DNA of 64,000 bases from Cymbidium sinense (GCA_021442155.1 CM038216.1:155853983-155917982), one strand, 5' to 3'; counted from the first letter of the stretch, positions 39,360 to 52,805 are shown. Numbers and translations are program-made. The notes: generated by a model from the letters alone, not told the origin.

Positions 39360-39735
39360 GAATGAGTCATCAATCAACTTTGAGACAAAGATTTGAAGTA
39401 TAAGATGGCTACTCCTCTTAGCTCAGTCCTTACCCACACACTCACATGACTTTTGGCTAATCGCCTCCACTATCTATTAAGTTTATACTCGTTCGTGTAC
39501 ATATCCGCTAAGAAAGCATCCACTTGTACTCAATTAATGTTATATATACTTTTTTTGTATAATCACCCCATTAATAAGGGGAACTCCTCTCTTATGGGGG
39601 GATCTTTTTTTTTTCTCTATTCCCCTAGTCTTTGTACTTTGATTTTGAGGAATAAAATTTATTATTTCTCTTGCACTTCTTTGCTTTCATATCTTCTTGT
39701 TTGTTGTAATTTTGTCGAACCCTATTTTCAGGTAT
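39360..39735 (+). mobile_element. Ty3/Gypsy LTR end (probable)
   Basis: Has the features of an LTR 3' part: ATCCACTTGTACTCAATTAA followed by a TATATATA box near 39542-39549, a transcribed leader-like stretch with CCCATTAATAAGGGG, and an AATAAAA poly(A)-like signal near 39651. It precedes the gag remnant at the expected distance. The exact LTR ends, the PBS and a partner 3' LTR were not found. Confidence 0.45.
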
Positions 39736-39829
39736 GTTAGAAAATTTTTCCTACATACATGAATAAATTTAGATTTAACATCCTTTAGAAATGTGAGCAT
39801 AGATGATTTTAAGAATGAGAAGTCAGATT

Positions 39830-41190
39830 CAAAGTGAAAGGACACTGTCAAGATTGCTTAATGAGCATGGGCGATTATCTAATAATTTGTAACATAGTAA
39901 GATTTGCAAGACATGTTCTCCTTATAGTGATCATAGAGAAACACACTATGAAGAACCCATAACAAAAAAAAATAATGAAGGATCCACAAGGTTGTCACTC
40001 TTCGACCTCACTAAGAAGAAGAGATTTAAGGTTACCACGATAATGAATCTTATGACATAAGTGAAGAAGAAGATGTGCAAAGAAATATTCACGACCAACT
40101 AATGCCTTCTCTATGAAGATTGATGAAGCTAGCCCTCCTCAGGTTCAAGTGGTGCACCATGAATCATACAAAGTTTGAACTTATCCAACCAATCATATAA
40201 TGTGTGTTGAGTCAATCATATTGCTATTGGACTTGGATGACATGAAACACTATATTTTCTTCACTAGTTTGAAAGAGTTGGACTTTAGATGGTTCTCTTG
40301 TCTTCCTCTATGAGTTATAACATCATTTATTAATTTCAAAGAATGTTTACAATTTAATTTACTAGCACTTGAAGTTACTAAGGTTCCCATCTCTCTTGTA
40401 AATGAGGTAGGAATCTGGTGAGTCCTTATGGAAGTTCATTACTCACTTCTAGCAAAAAAATGCTATAAGTTAAAGACCTGGAACCCACAATCGGCCAAGT
40501 AGTACTCACATATGGCTTGAAGGAGGGGCTCTTCAAGTATGCATTGAATCTCCAAAAACCTAAGAAACTCAATGAATTCTTGCTTGGGTTGGTGAATAAC
40601 CATGTAAATCTTTGAAGAGTATAATGAAGTTTCTTAGGCAACATCCATTATTAAGACTAAAGTCTCACTGAAAAGATCTTTAGAGTGATTCCATAGGAAT
40701 GGATTTTAAAGGTGAAGAATGGATAAGAGGAGGAGATCAAAATAATTGCAGCAATGCTTTAGAAACCGACAATACACTATCAAAGTTAACTATTTATAAC
40801 CTAAGGTACTCCATAGAGTTTCAATGGTTAAGTTGGTAGAATCGAATAAAGAGTACTTTAAATGTTCATCACTATGAATGATGGAGTTCATGATTGATCA
40901 ATATATTACATATCATCACAACCATGCACACATCACTGAGGAGCGTCGCCATTTGAATAGCATAGGGGGCAATTTAATAAAGCAAGCTCGAGTTCATTAG
41001 GAGGAAATATAAAGAACTTGTCAATGTTTAGAATGAACATGTAGTTGCACACACTGTTCATATTGCTGGAGGAATGCCACCATCTTTGGGATGATGGAGA
41101 GTCTTTCAAAAAAGTTATTATGAAATGATTATGATCTGGAGAAGTATATGATCATAGTCCTAGTAAGTTTTTTTAGAAAGAGAAAACTTG
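39830..41190 (+). pseudogene. Ty3/Gypsy gag pseudogene
   Basis: Degenerate gag. Near 40260-40400 the translation gives SLKELDFRWFSCLP and then ITSFINFKECLQFN, matching the retrotransposon gag fold (LxxxAxxWFxxLP, then I-S-F-LKxxFxxxF). At 40469-40614 it gives VKDLEPTIGQVVLTYGL, then KEGLFKYALNLQKPKKLNE and NNHVNL-stop, the usual GLxxGxFxxxLxxxxPxxxxE motif. Near 40911-40964 it gives YHHNHAHITEERRHLNSI, resembling the YCxxHxxHGHxTEExxxLxxxI segment before the zinc knuckle of plant Tat/Athila-type gags, with the Cys residues lost. A GGMPPSLG word near 41073 resembles the GGP segment further on. No pol follows. Confidence 0.7.
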
Positions 41191-43700
41191 ATATTGCAAA
41201 TCTTCAACAACACAATCGTGGAAATATCACATTGCCAACTACTAGGAAAGTATTTTGATTGACATAGACAGTTAATTTATTTTTTAAATTCATCTTCAAT
41301 AAGTTGGGAATTGTGAATTCAAACTTCATTTATCTAAGAGAATCAATATACAATTTTTAGAGGAAGAAAAAATTTAGGTGGTCTTGTGATTTGGGTTTTA
41401 AAAATAATGTTTAGAAAATTTAATTTTAAGTTTTGTAAATATTTAATAATGATTTAGTGAAATGAAACAAAAAAAATAGTAGCAAAAAAAAAAGAAAGTG
41501 AACACATTGATTTTTATGTGGTTCCACTAGACCCCAAAAATTAGCCTACGTCCATGCCTAGCCACACAAACTAAAAATTCACTAAAACAAAGTTGAAATT
41601 ACAACAAATCTCATCTACTCTCGCTTGCAGTACAACCCAACACATACTTTCCTTCATGAGCAAGTACAATAACACATACTTTCTTTAATGGGAACCGAGA
41701 AATCAAGACAAGGCAAAGAGAAAGATACAAGTGTAACTCTCAATTTTAAAATATTTTTACACTCACAATCCAATCTATACTAATATTAAGGCAATTTAAT
41801 AATAATAAAAGAAAGCTCATTTTAACTTTAAATTGAAATTGAAACAAGATCCTCAATCAAATATGTAATTGAAGTAAGTAACTTAATGTTGCTTGAATGA
41901 TCTTTAAAAAGTTTGAAATGATTTTCTTGTATGACTTTGAAATGCAAACTAAAATAAAATCACAAAACTTTACTTTAAATTCTTTTTTTTACTAAGCTAA
42001 CTTTTATTCAAAAGTTAAGTGTATTTGATTGGAATAACTAAACAATCAGTTGAATCAAGATTTGAATGATACCACAAGAAATCTATCACATAAACCAATT
42101 CAAGACAAGTAATAAACAAGCATAAAATAATTTATACAAGAGAGTGATGATACCAAATAGAATTAAATGAGATAAGATGTTAAGCACAATCAAATTTAAC
42201 CAACCTATATGAAACTTTAATCCAAAGGGATAAATAATGGATATTCAAATGATTAAGCACTTGGAATTTAAAAACCTTTCAAAGAAACTTCAGCCAAACA
42301 AGGAAAAAAAAAGAATTATCAAATGATTAAGCACAAAATAAATTGATCTTTGTATGTTAGCTTTAGGCCAAACAATAAATCAAAAGATTATCAAGTAGTT
42401 AAGTCCAAAACAAATTGAACTTCTTATGTTTATTCTTGGCCAAACAAGAGCTTAAGGTTATGAAGTTTATTATTGAATTAACATTTTTTAGCTCTTGTGT
42501 TTGGACCTATTTACATTCTTGCTCCATGTACTATGCTAAGGTCATATTATGCTATGAAAAGGCAACAGTGTAATTAATCCCAATTTTGGGGTAATTTTAT
42601 TTTGAAGGATATTTTGGGTAATTTTAGATCAATTTATTAAAATTGATCCTCCTAATATTATTGATAGACTTAACAGAAAGATTGTGATTTAATTACAAAC
42701 ATGAGGTCAATAATGTAAATTAATTATAATAAAAACAAAGTTCCAAATTTTTTGGTTCATGATGATTTAATCAAATATAATTAAATTAAATTAAATTTCA
42801 ACAAATAGTAAATTAATTTAATCAATATTAAAATTATTATTTTTTCAAAAGATGATTTATTTAAGAAAATATGAATATTAAAATTGCAAATTAAGTGTTG
42901 GTAACAATCAAATGCGATTTACTAATAATATGAAAGTGTAAGCAATTAAAAGTTCAAAACCCAATATGTGAATATGTTCTTTGAGAATCAATCTTAAATA
43001 ATTATTAAATATAAATCAATTGATCTAAAACTTTCACAAACAAATATTATAATAAAGAATATTTTAAATCTAATATTCTAATGCAAGCAAGAGTGTTTTT
43101 TAACAAAATGTAAATTGAAAAATAATGAAATAAAAATTTTAGTTTTGGCACAAATTTATTTTAATTTAATTTAGTTTTACAACATTATTTGTATAAAAAT
43201 TCAAACAATCATATAATGAGATAATTTATTTTAAAAGAAATAAAGTGATATAAGTGGTTAAGAAGATTTCAATCAAAATATAAATACTTGAAAAATCAAA
43301 AGTGTAAAAATTCTACTTAAATTTAATTACATGAGCAAAACAAAACATTGCGAAAGGTTGATCTTACTTAAAGGATTCAAGATAAATTTGAAGAAAGAAC
43401 AATCCTATCCTTTGAATCAATCCTTCAAATTTCATGTCCCAATTTTCTTGGGAGGAGAGGTTGAAAATTCATGAGAAATGTTTGCATAAGAGAAATAAAA
43501 AATTGAAACCTAAAATTTTTTTTCTTCAACACTAAGCTCATTTTTGGACTTGATTAGCTAGTGTAACCACCAAGAAAATTTTGGGATTGGATTAAGAAAA
43601 TTTTTTAAACATTTCCTCAATGAGGATTGCTATTAAGATAGAATATTTCGAAGTTTTCAAATAACTAAATTAAATTAAATTAATTCTCTTTAATATGCAT
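41190..43700. other. AT-rich unassigned stretch
   Basis: No coding signal or RNA gene. Around 41505-41560 there is a TTTTTATGTGGTTCCACTAG-type segment followed by TAGCCTACGTCCATG. That pair of words is common in plant transposable elements ('TTACGTGGTTC..CCTACGTCCACG'), but the element cannot be named. The rest is A/T-rich with scattered short direct repeats (for example CAAATGATTAAGCAC near 42247 and 42319). Confidence 0.5.
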
Positions 43701-44024
43701 TAAATAAATTACTATATTGAATCACCTCATTTTTTCCTTATCATCAATGGTAAAACACATGGGTAATTTAAAGCTTCTCATGGGTTTAGACAAGGTGATC
43801 CTATTTCTCTAGTATTATTCATTATTGTTGTAGAATATATTTCTAGAAGTTTAAATAAAATGTTTGTAGACTTTCTTCAAAGGACTTATCACACCTTAGG
43901 AGGTTCTTTGGAGTCCCCTTTCTAATTTACTCATAACCCTCTTATTTTTATGAAAGGTTCAATTTTTCCTATTAGAATTTTGAAAACTTTCTTAATGAGT
44001 TTCAAACTTCTATGATATGGTCTA
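43700..44024 (+). pseudogene. LINE (L1-type) reverse transcriptase fragment
   Basis: One frame through 43719-43920 reads ESPHFFLIINGKTHG, a stop, FKASHGFRQGDPISLVLFII and EYISRSLNKMF. This matches the plant LINE RT segment INGxxxGFFxSSRGLRQGDPLSPxLF...E-LSR. After a break, HNPLIFMKGSIFPIRILKT and FKLL correspond to the region just after the FADD active site (DDLLIFxKGS...F...SGL). The FADD residues themselves are lost. The fragment ends at the left edge of the composite block copy 2 (44025). The flanking LINE parts are missing, consistent with a truncated or cut insertion. Confidence 0.8.
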
Positions 44025-44639
44025 TGATTGTATAGCATGAATATCTAAAATCAAATTTTTTTTTATTTTAATGCTTGATTTTATTTATGCTTAAATCTTT
44101 GGCTATCTTTCCACATGATTGCCACATTTTTTATATGGTTAACATCATTCATATCTTAATTTTTTTTATGCATAATTGAACTAATATTGAAATCTATTAC
44201 ATCTTAATATCAATTTATGTAATAATAATAATATTGGATAATAATTAGTAATGACACAACTAATTTTATTGATTAAATAATAACTAAAATATATGTTATG
44301 TTAATATATTTTTTTGATTTCATAGGAAAAGGCAACCCCTCACCCTCATAGCTATCTCGATATTTATGGGAGAAAATTAATTCATGCCAATGTACTCATA
44401 TGAATCTCTAAGATAGTTATAAATGCATATAACCAAAAATATTATATCCTGAGATTCATAGTATCTATTTTGATATGTCTTTCATTCTTTCAAACTTTCA
44501 ATTTTCTCAAACATATTATAAGATATATTGGATATGTAATTAACAATCAATATATATAAAATATATAAAACATACATTATAACATCCAAGCATATGTTTA
44601 TTATCATCAAAATTAATCGAATTGAACATGAGGCTCATA

Positions 44640-45350
44640 AAACCAACAATTTTCGGCCAATCGTAGAAAATAGTAGGATTTTTGGTGCTTTGTGAAGTGA
44701 ATGTGCGTTTTACGGTGATCAAGTCATAAAATTTCCCTTAGAATCATCATGTTATCATTTTGTAATTAATTCTAGTGTCAAAAAAGAATCGATGAGCTTG
44801 GATCAAGTGGCAGAAGATAAACGATGTCTGTCTTCTACCATGAGAAGATGACGGATCATCAGTCATTTCTTTTGCATGATTAGAATGGACAACCATGATT
44901 ACTCATGTTAATTTTTTTTGATAAATTTCTTTAAAACCACAGTATTAATCTTAGTTGTTTGATCCATGATCGAATCACCAAAATGAAAGCTCATCCACCA
45001 CTGTTAAGCTAGCAGCCGTGTTAGACAATTTAAGTGACCAATCTCGTGGCACCATGTGGAAAGCGCTGCCACATTAGCCTGTACATGGCCCCAACTGTGT
45101 AAATGAATTGATTAGAGTTAAAAATATGTTCTAATTAAGCAAAACTTTAAAAAATCATAATTAATTATGGAAAAGTTAAAAATTGTAAATAAACCCATTT
45201 TGGAAAGCTTAGATGGAGGAGAATCAAAGAAAAATAAATGCCCCATGTAACAGATAATTAGGATTTGAAGTTTTAGGTAATTACTTAGCTAAATGGTCTG
45301 AAATTTGGGTTGATTGACCCATGGGATGACCTCAACTAGTTAAATTTTGA
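44640..45350 (+). repeat. Family R fragment, central part (copy 2)
   Basis: Same as 640-1260, with the fuller reading GTGGAAAGCGCTGCCACATT at 45057, where copy 1 has lost bases. It aligns with 19740-19765 in copy B (GTGGAAAGAGGTGCCACATC). Confidence 0.7.
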
Positions 45351-45368
45351 GTAAACTATAAAAATATC

Positions 45369-45371
<3 letters not shown>

Positions 45372-45409
<38 letters not shown>
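45372..45409. repeat. (TA)n microsatellite, 38 bp
   Basis: Short allele of the TA run at 1303-1413. Confidence 0.95.
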
Positions 45410-45411
<2 letters not shown>

Positions 45412-46609
45412 TTAAAGCTCAAATATGAAAATATCACTTGTTAACAAGATTCAAGTGTAATATCTTAAAAATATGATTACCATTTATAAGTACCAGATAA
45501 CAATAAATTGAAAAGTCACTTGCTCCAAGCCTTTGAGAGGGTAATAACACCAAAAATAAGTAACCAACCGTATTTATACATTAATCATTGCATCAATTGT
45601 AGTCATTGCCCCTATGGAGAATTAGAATATCAACATTTAATAGAGACTATAGAGAAACCAATTTGTTAGAATTAATAAAAAATTGATAGTGTTAAAAGAT
45701 AAAACAACCATCGTTTTAGAAATCCACCCCCACTCACAAGTCGTAGCCTAACAGTCAGGAAAAGTGACAAAGGTGTAGAAAAAAAATATAATCTCACCAG
45801 CTAATAGTCACAAATTAATTTCCAACAATAAACTAGTAAAGGTCATAACTCACAAGTACCAGCAAAACATATAAATGATTGCATCTAAATGGCAGAAACA
45901 TATATAATATTTTAACCAATACCACACTCTCTAAAGTTCAAAAGTCTGCATCTAAATGCAAGAAAGCATGTAAAATTTAGCCAATAGCTCACTCTCCAAA
46001 GTCCAAATAATAACAAGTGAGCAACTAAAAATAAGTTAAACAATAAGAAATGTAGTGTCACCTTAACCATATAAAAGTTGCTACAAGTTCTCCAACATAA
46101 AATTAAGTAAACAATTACTAGTTCACTATTCACCAAACCTTCTCAATAATTCAATAAAAAAAATTTCCAAGAGTTTATTGTAAATTTTTTCAACGAACAT
46201 GATAAGCTAACAAAGTTTGTATTTCACTTGTAAATTTTGTAAAATTTGTAAATAAATGAGTAAATAATTAGTTTAATTAAAAATATTAGTAAAATTAAAT
46301 AATTATAAAATTATGAAGTACCTTCATCAAATTTATTAATATCGTTAATGTTTTGTTTTCACATTTACTAGATTAACTGTCCATTTTGCTCGCTTTCAAT
46401 CCTGAGCTCATATTATAGCTTGTGTAATCATTAGGGATAATGAACTTCTAAATGGATCAAGAATACAACCGCTAGTGTTAAAAACTGACTTTGAGGCAAT
46501 AATGGAAATTGAAATAGCCAAAATATCATGAGCCATGTGATCGCTAAATGAAAAAAATACCTTTGAAGATGCTCTCAACCATGTTTATTTAGATGGGTAG
46601 AAGTATGTT

Positions 46610-47000
46610 TTTCAAGAGACAGATTGATATATATTCAACCATATTTCTCCTAGCACTACATTAGGATTTTTTTATATATGGGTTCTACGTCATATGGATG
46701 AAAGCCTCCATAGTTAATTACTCCGCTTACCATAATAAGAGAGCACTCTTGATTAAGGCTGGAAATAATCATATCTCCCGATATGGTTAGTGGTATGTGT
46801 GATATGACATAAATGACGTCATTTAACTTAAAGTGTATATTGGAGGGATGTTGATACACAGATCCCATAGTTCCATTATCACACATGGTCTCTAGTGTAC
46901 TTAGTCAAGGAAATAGTTTACATTCGAAGAATCCTTGTCAATAGTCATGAGTTGTGTCATTCAAAGTATTCTTGTAGACTTGGGGTGATATTTGTCTAAT
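46610..47000 (+). repeat. Family R fragment, tail part (copy 2)
   Basis: Counterpart of 2590-3010. It contains CATAGTTAATTACTCCGC and CACTCTTGATTAAGGC as in the family R tail. Confidence 0.6.
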
Positions 47001-48139
47001 GTGATAAACTTAAGTCAACTTTAGCAAATAGATAATTTTTTGCATATTAAATTCCATAATTCATGGTTCAAGGATCAAAGCCATTAGAAAACATAAGGAC
47101 AATTACCATGACCAAAATATAGTGGAGCTATATAGAAGCCAAACCATCCGATCAGAGGGTTCTGGTCATATCTGTGTTTTATGTCATGTCATTTGATGAC
47201 AAAATCATACAAACATATGCCACATGCCACCTCTTACTGGCATGAGATTATTTGAGTATGAACATAGATATATTTAATTTAACATTAGTTATTTATGAGT
47301 AGAGATTTTTTTAGCTTATCATCCTTGATAAATAGTGATGGATGGGTAGATGAATGATTGTTTTAATTTATCTTGAATGATGAACTTCATTCATTTTTGA
47401 ACATATCTCTTCTGAATAAGTTTTACAATCAATATGGCCATTATCGAGGAATGGTTAGGTTTTGTTAACCTAGATCGGACATAAGACCCAATCGGGAAAT
47501 TAAACTACACAGCATCTTTAGACATTTAATTTAGACCATTTTTTATACATGTGTTTGGGTATATGCAGGTTATTCAGATCCATTTTTATTAAGTTCCATG
47601 ACATTGAAAATATGTTTATTAGGATAGTACTTTGGTGCTTGATAGCTCCATAGCACTGTCAAATTGGTGCCTTAGCGTCGAGTGCTTAGCATTGTAGCAT
47701 TCTATAGCATGTATGTTTGTCTCTTGAAAAGGTAAAGGATTAGCGCTTTGGCACTACAAATGCAACATTGTAGCACTTAATATTGGACCTATTTAGTTTA
47801 GTTTATTCATGTTGACCAGCTGACTAGCACCTCGGTGTTAACTATATGGTGTCACAGTGCTAGTCAATAGTCAGTTCATAAAAGCTAGTAGACGGACAGA
47901 TGCTTTAAATGGGAAGGACAACATTTTGACCAATGTTGCTGTGCTACATCAATGCCTGACACATTTTTGGTTTTGAAATTAATAATAATGAATGCTTTCT
48001 TGATTGACATAGCAATCGATTTGACTAGATGACCAATCTTTGAGGTGTCGCATGTGAGCATGCCGCTATGTTATTATTTCAAAACCAGAGGTTAGCTCGG
48101 TGATAACATTGTAGCAACACTAGCCCATGTTTATTAATA

Positions 48140-48148
48140 AAACCCTAG
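48140..48148 (+). promoter_or_regulatory. Telobox upstream of gag-like pseudogene (copy 2)
   Basis: AAACCCTAG at the same position relative to the pseudogene as at 4149 and 62860. Confidence 0.4.
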
Positions 48149-48299
48149 GGCTACTCCTTTTTTCATTATGCATTTTTTATTTCTTAGAGCTCTCTCTCAT
48201 ACTCTCAATTTTCTCCCCTACTAAGAAAGTAATTATACCGCACAAGAAGCTCGTTAACTAGAGAAGGGTGACTTTAAGTGAGCCTAATAGATTTTAGCA

Positions 48300-49325
48300 C
48301 AAAAGTAGAAGAGATATATCGACGCTCTCATGCTCAAGCATTTCATCCTAGAAAGAAGCTTCTACAATCGGTGAGAGAGTAGAAGGGGTGGTCAATGAAT
48401 GTGGTTGAGCAAAGCTATGAAAAGTAACTCTGTGTCATCCTCACAGTGCAGTGTTCTTCACAAACATGAAAGAGCACCAGAACATTAAAATTATCATTCA
48501 AGGAAAATTGGTAAGTTTTGATAGCACTACCATAAATACATATTCTGAATTACCAAATATGGTTTATGATCAATATCTTTCCTATTTTAATAAGCACCTA
48601 GATTTTGATAAAATTCTTGACTTTGTCATTGATAGAAATGCCAACATCTAGTGGAAAGAATGAGAGGAAAGGATTATTAACTTTTCTACCACTAGTCGAG
48701 TGGCAGATTCAAAAGCTTGACATTATTTCATTTATGCCATGGTGAAGCCTAGTGGTAATATCAGTGAGGTAATTAAGGATAGGGTTATTTGGAATTTTTC
48801 AATTCAAAAAGGTTTTACAATTGATATATGAAAGACTATTTATAATTCTATTTGTAGCTTTGTGATGTATATAGTAGGTATGGTCATTCTTTTCTTATCT
48901 ATAGTTTATGCACTATGGGGGGTGTGTCAGGGGTGCCCGATGAAGAAGCTCTTATTCAAAAATACTCTAATGAAAAGGCTTATTGAGGGGTTTGGCTCGA
49001 GATATGATGTTGGAGAGAGGTCACATGCCCAAGGACCAAGACCTCAATCTTCTAAACTCTTAAATGAGCAAGTCTCAGATTTAATGAGAGAGGTAGGTGA
49101 GAGTAGGTACAGAATTTAGAAAAGAAATTTGATTATCATATGGATCAATAACAAAAGTAGTTTACTTATACAACCCAATTCAATACGACACTAGTCCATA
49201 TGTTTGAAAATTGTGATCTTGGGGATCCATGTCAGGTTTCTTTTCCTACAATGCCTCAATATTTCCCTTATGTAGCTACTTCACTAAAGCCAAAAATAGA
49301 GGAAAAAGATGATTATGATTACTAG
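48300..49325 (+). pseudogene. Gag-like 'putative plant transposon protein' (PF20167-type) pseudogene, copy 2
   Basis: An open stretch at 48451-48651 reads VFFTNMKEHQNIK, GKLVSFDSTTINTYSELPN and YDQYLSYFNKHLDFDKILD. After the TAG at 48649 the same protein can be followed through frame changes: ADSKA then HYFIYAMVKPSGNISEVIKD (about 48700-48785), then YGHSFLIYSLCTMGG-like text and PDEEALIQK near 48890-48960. A further frame at 48862-49119 covers the part with QSSKLLNEQVSDLMREVG. The C-terminal tail (FENCDLGDPCQVSFPTMP...DDYDY) ends at 49325. Full length would be about 330-350 codons. The block order matches the family. No protease or polymerase follows. Confidence 0.65.
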
Positions 49326-50733
49326 TTTTCTCTATTTTTTCTTTTATTTTTTATTTTCTATTTTTATTTATTATTTAATTTCATTATAATAATATTATTT
49401 ATAATAATGCATTTTATTGAATAAAGATTTATTTTTCTTTATTTTTACCCTTAATGTGTTTGTCACTATATGTAATACTCTAAGATTTTAAAACTTTTTA
49501 TCAAAATTTTGCTCAACATTAAAGGGGCCTTGACTTTATTACGCTAAAATAATTGATTGAAAATGAGAGCTTCGACCTCGGCTATATATATAGCGTTACA
49601 ATGTTGTGGGTTATAATTTGAATTATGTTGTGAGTGTCCTAATATCATTCTTTTGTGTGTGGACACATAGTGCCTTGGCATAGGGATATTGGTGCCACGA
49701 CGCTATAAGATGCCTGCCAAATTTTGATTTTCTTGAGGACTTATTGCCTTGGCTATACTTGTAGCTCCGACATTGTGGGTATAATTTAAATCATGATATA
49801 AACATCTTAATATTATCACTTGGGTTTTCATTCTAAGAATACAACACCTCGGGACTGGGATACAAGCATCATGGTGCTATGAGGAGCCTACTTAAGCTTA
49901 ATTTTTCTTAGGATCTGATCTACCCTACAACATCAGAGTGTCTGGTTTATTGATATAGAAGATTCAAAATTTTGACAACATAACATTTTAGCAATGTTGT
50001 TTTTCATAATTTTTTTTTTGGATCTAAGATCGATGGAGGGAAGGTTTCATTTCACACCAGAACCAAGTTCAACGGTGGAAGATATAGCACCTTGGCACAG
50101 AAAAGATAGTGCTGCGATGCTGTATAAGAGATAGGGGAGCCCAAAGCTTAGTGCTGTGATGCGGTATGACACGGTTCGATGCTAATAAAATTACACTAAG
50201 CCTAAGAGCTTAGCATCTCGGTGATCGATTTCTTGCATCTCGACATTGCAGGACGCAAACGCTTGTATTGAACTGAATTCTTGAAAATTTTGTTCAATTT
50301 TTATAAAAATTCAATGGCATAATGTCTTAGTTGTGTTAGATTTTTTACTTATTTTAGTGGGAACGTACTCTTCTCCCTTGATTCTAGATCCAAGATCAAC
50401 GAAGGGAGGGTGTTCTTCTTACGCTAGAACTAAGTTCATTGGTGGAGGTCTTTAACATTCAAGATTCTGAATATTTCTAAGCTTTAAAGCGCATTTTTTT
50501 ACTTTGGATTCACGATTGACAAAGTAGCACTCATTTATTTCTCATAAAATTCAAGATCAAAGGTAGAATTTTAATTAAATTTAATTTTTAGAGAGAAAAT
50601 TACATAAAATAAATAATATTCCAAAATTTTTTTACCCAAAATAAAGGGGAGATTGCATGACTGGAAAACATGGTTTGAGAAAGCGATCATCGGGAGTAAA
50701 AATGCAACAAAGAAACTCAAGAGAGTGAGTGGA

Positions 50734-50734
<1 letters not shown>

Positions 50735-50792
<58 letters not shown>
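50735..50792. repeat. (GA)n microsatellite (copy 2)
   Basis: Shorter GA run with an AAAG interruption; the longer allele is at 6709-6791. Confidence 0.95.
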
Positions 50793-50794
<2 letters not shown>

Positions 50795-51149
50795 TGCTTA
50801 GTGGGGGGCTGCTGTTTTCCACATTATAGTGAATTTTCCTCTAATTGGGCAGTTTTGTTACTATAACCGTTCCACACCTTGAGCCCAATGCCCAGCCCCT
50901 CCTCCCCTCCCCCATGCTCCCTTAGATAGTTGTTATTGAGATGTGGGATGGTGGCTTTGATTTTGTTTTAAATTGAGGATTCGTGATAGCACCGTGACAC
51001 TGTATCATTTAATCGAGCAACAGTTGGAGGTGGGTCAAGCTTCTAGATTCTTTAAAGTGGCAATAGCCAGCCACTACGATTGCAACACTGCAGCATCTTA
51101 GGCTGAGATGTATAATTTTTATCACTTTTTATTCATTTCATCATTCTAT

Positions 51150-52700
51150 TTTAGGTGAAAACATCATGTGTGAGAGGATAAAAAATTTTGGTGCATTAAC
51201 CTTCTACTAACCAAGAATATCAAAATCATCTTTAATGACTTCAGACTCCTCAGATAAATACTTATCTAGATTTATTTTGTTATTTAAATTATCCTTAGTA
51301 GAATTGGGTCTTTTGAATTTCTCTACCATTGCATATCTTCTTCCATAAGATTGCATTTGCAAATCACTAGGCCCTTCAATAGAACTTTGATTCTTAAGGA
51401 GACTACTATATACCTAGCTTCCACCTACTATCTTCAATTTATAATCATGAAACATGTCATAGCATGATAATCTAACAAGTTATGCCAAGGTAACACCATC
51501 TGGCCTTTCATACATATCAATAATATAATACTCTAGATAGCGTAGTTTAAAATGGGGATCTAAAACAACATCAAGATATATATTCAAATTCATTTTTTTA
51601 TACACTAGCCCAATATTTATCTAAATTTGCCTTCATTTTTGATGCCATATTCTCACATTTGGATCAGTATCCATTTGCCAAGCTTGAAGAAGACAAACAA
51701 CGGTAATTTCATAAAAAAAGTATTTAATGTCACATAGAAAGAACCATAAATTCTTAAAGTTAGGTCAAAAAAAATTTTCTAAGAAAGGGAGCAATATTTT
51801 AATATTCTCCGGTCATTATCATTTAAAACTCCCTTACATTATGACAAATCATCCTCCTCTAATTCAAATTAAAACTGAGTGTTAACCTCCTCATATCTTT
51901 CAAAGGCTCCCTTAAAATTTTGTGTTCCACTTAACATCAAAAATGTGAAATTCCATATAGTAGGGACATATAAGCACAACATGTTTTTGCTTTTTATTTT
52001 TTCTATGTCGATGCATTCATTAAATTTTTGTAGTCTTGCAGGTGACATATGAATGTATTTAACTGCTCCTCTAATATAGTGTATATATTCACCTATTTTC
52101 TTTAGACCATCTTGCACAATTAAGTTAATAATATGAGCTATACATCTCATATATAAGAAGCGACCATCAAGAATACTATCTCCTCTCTTGCCAAATTTGT
52201 TTTGCAGGTGTGTAATGATGTCATTAATTGATCTTGCATTATCAACTGTCAAGGTGAAAACTACGTCAATCCGCCAATCAACAAGACATTTCTTAACTTA
52301 TTTTCCTAGTAACTCACCCTTATGATTGTAGATAGGAAAAAAATTATAACTCTTTTATTGACTTTCCACTCTTCATCAATAAAATGAGCAATGATATGCA
52401 TATAGTTAATTCGCTGAATGAATATCTAAGTGTCAGTTGTTAAAAATACTTTATGATAGGACTTCTTGAACATTTGTTTTAGAATTACTCTTTCATCAAA
52501 GTAAAATTGAAAATAATCATGTGTCAATAAACATCATGAATGTATTTGAAACATTAAACAACACTGAACATAAAGATTTTAACCCACAACTTTCAACCTA
52601 CTTGAACGGTAATTCATCAACATACCCATCATTGCTAAAGCTTTTCTTATATTTTCTTGATCAAATCTCCATGCATTAAGGCTTGCACATACCTCTTCAC
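51150..52700 (-). pseudogene. hAT transposase pseudogene (RICESLEEPER/DAYSLEEPER type), copy 2
   Basis: On the reverse strand a frame of 127 codons is open from 52252 to 51869. It reads TVDNARSINDIITHL, RCIAHIINLIVQDGLK, SPARLQKFNECI and WNFTFLMLS, matching the catalytic core of plant BED-type hAT transposases (LTVDNASxND, RCxAHxxNLIVQDGL, SxxRxxxF, PTRWNSTxLML). Upstream at higher coordinate lie WRFDQENIRKALAMM, FQFYFDERVILKQMF and a HFIDEEWKVNKRVI-like block. Downstream lie NMASKMKANLDKYW, a DPHFKLRYLEY-like block and KVNAPKFFILSHM, where the text ends before the TVASESAFS part. Two TAG codons replace the conserved Trp-Trp in both copies. The BED finger is absent. The same lesions in both copies show it was dead before duplication. 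Confidence 0.85.
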
Positions 52701-52800
52701 CTTTAACACCAAAAATTCATCAAGTATTGTTATCCACCAAACTTCATGTGTAGCAGTAGTATAACCAAAGTAGCGGATAAGCCTAAGTGATCTGACAGGT

Positions 52801-52805
52801 ATAGT
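52801..52805. other. Candidate target-site duplication ATAGT (left side)
   Basis: ATAGT directly precedes TGTTGACTTCC, the start of the LTR. It matches ATAGT after the LTR end in copy 1 (17050-17054). Confidence 0.6.

Noticed and set aside
39453..39740. Frame of 95 codons in the LTR-like segment as a gene
   Set aside because: It overlaps a TATA box, a T run and a poly(A)-like signal typical of an LTR, and the translation is low-complexity with no known motif.
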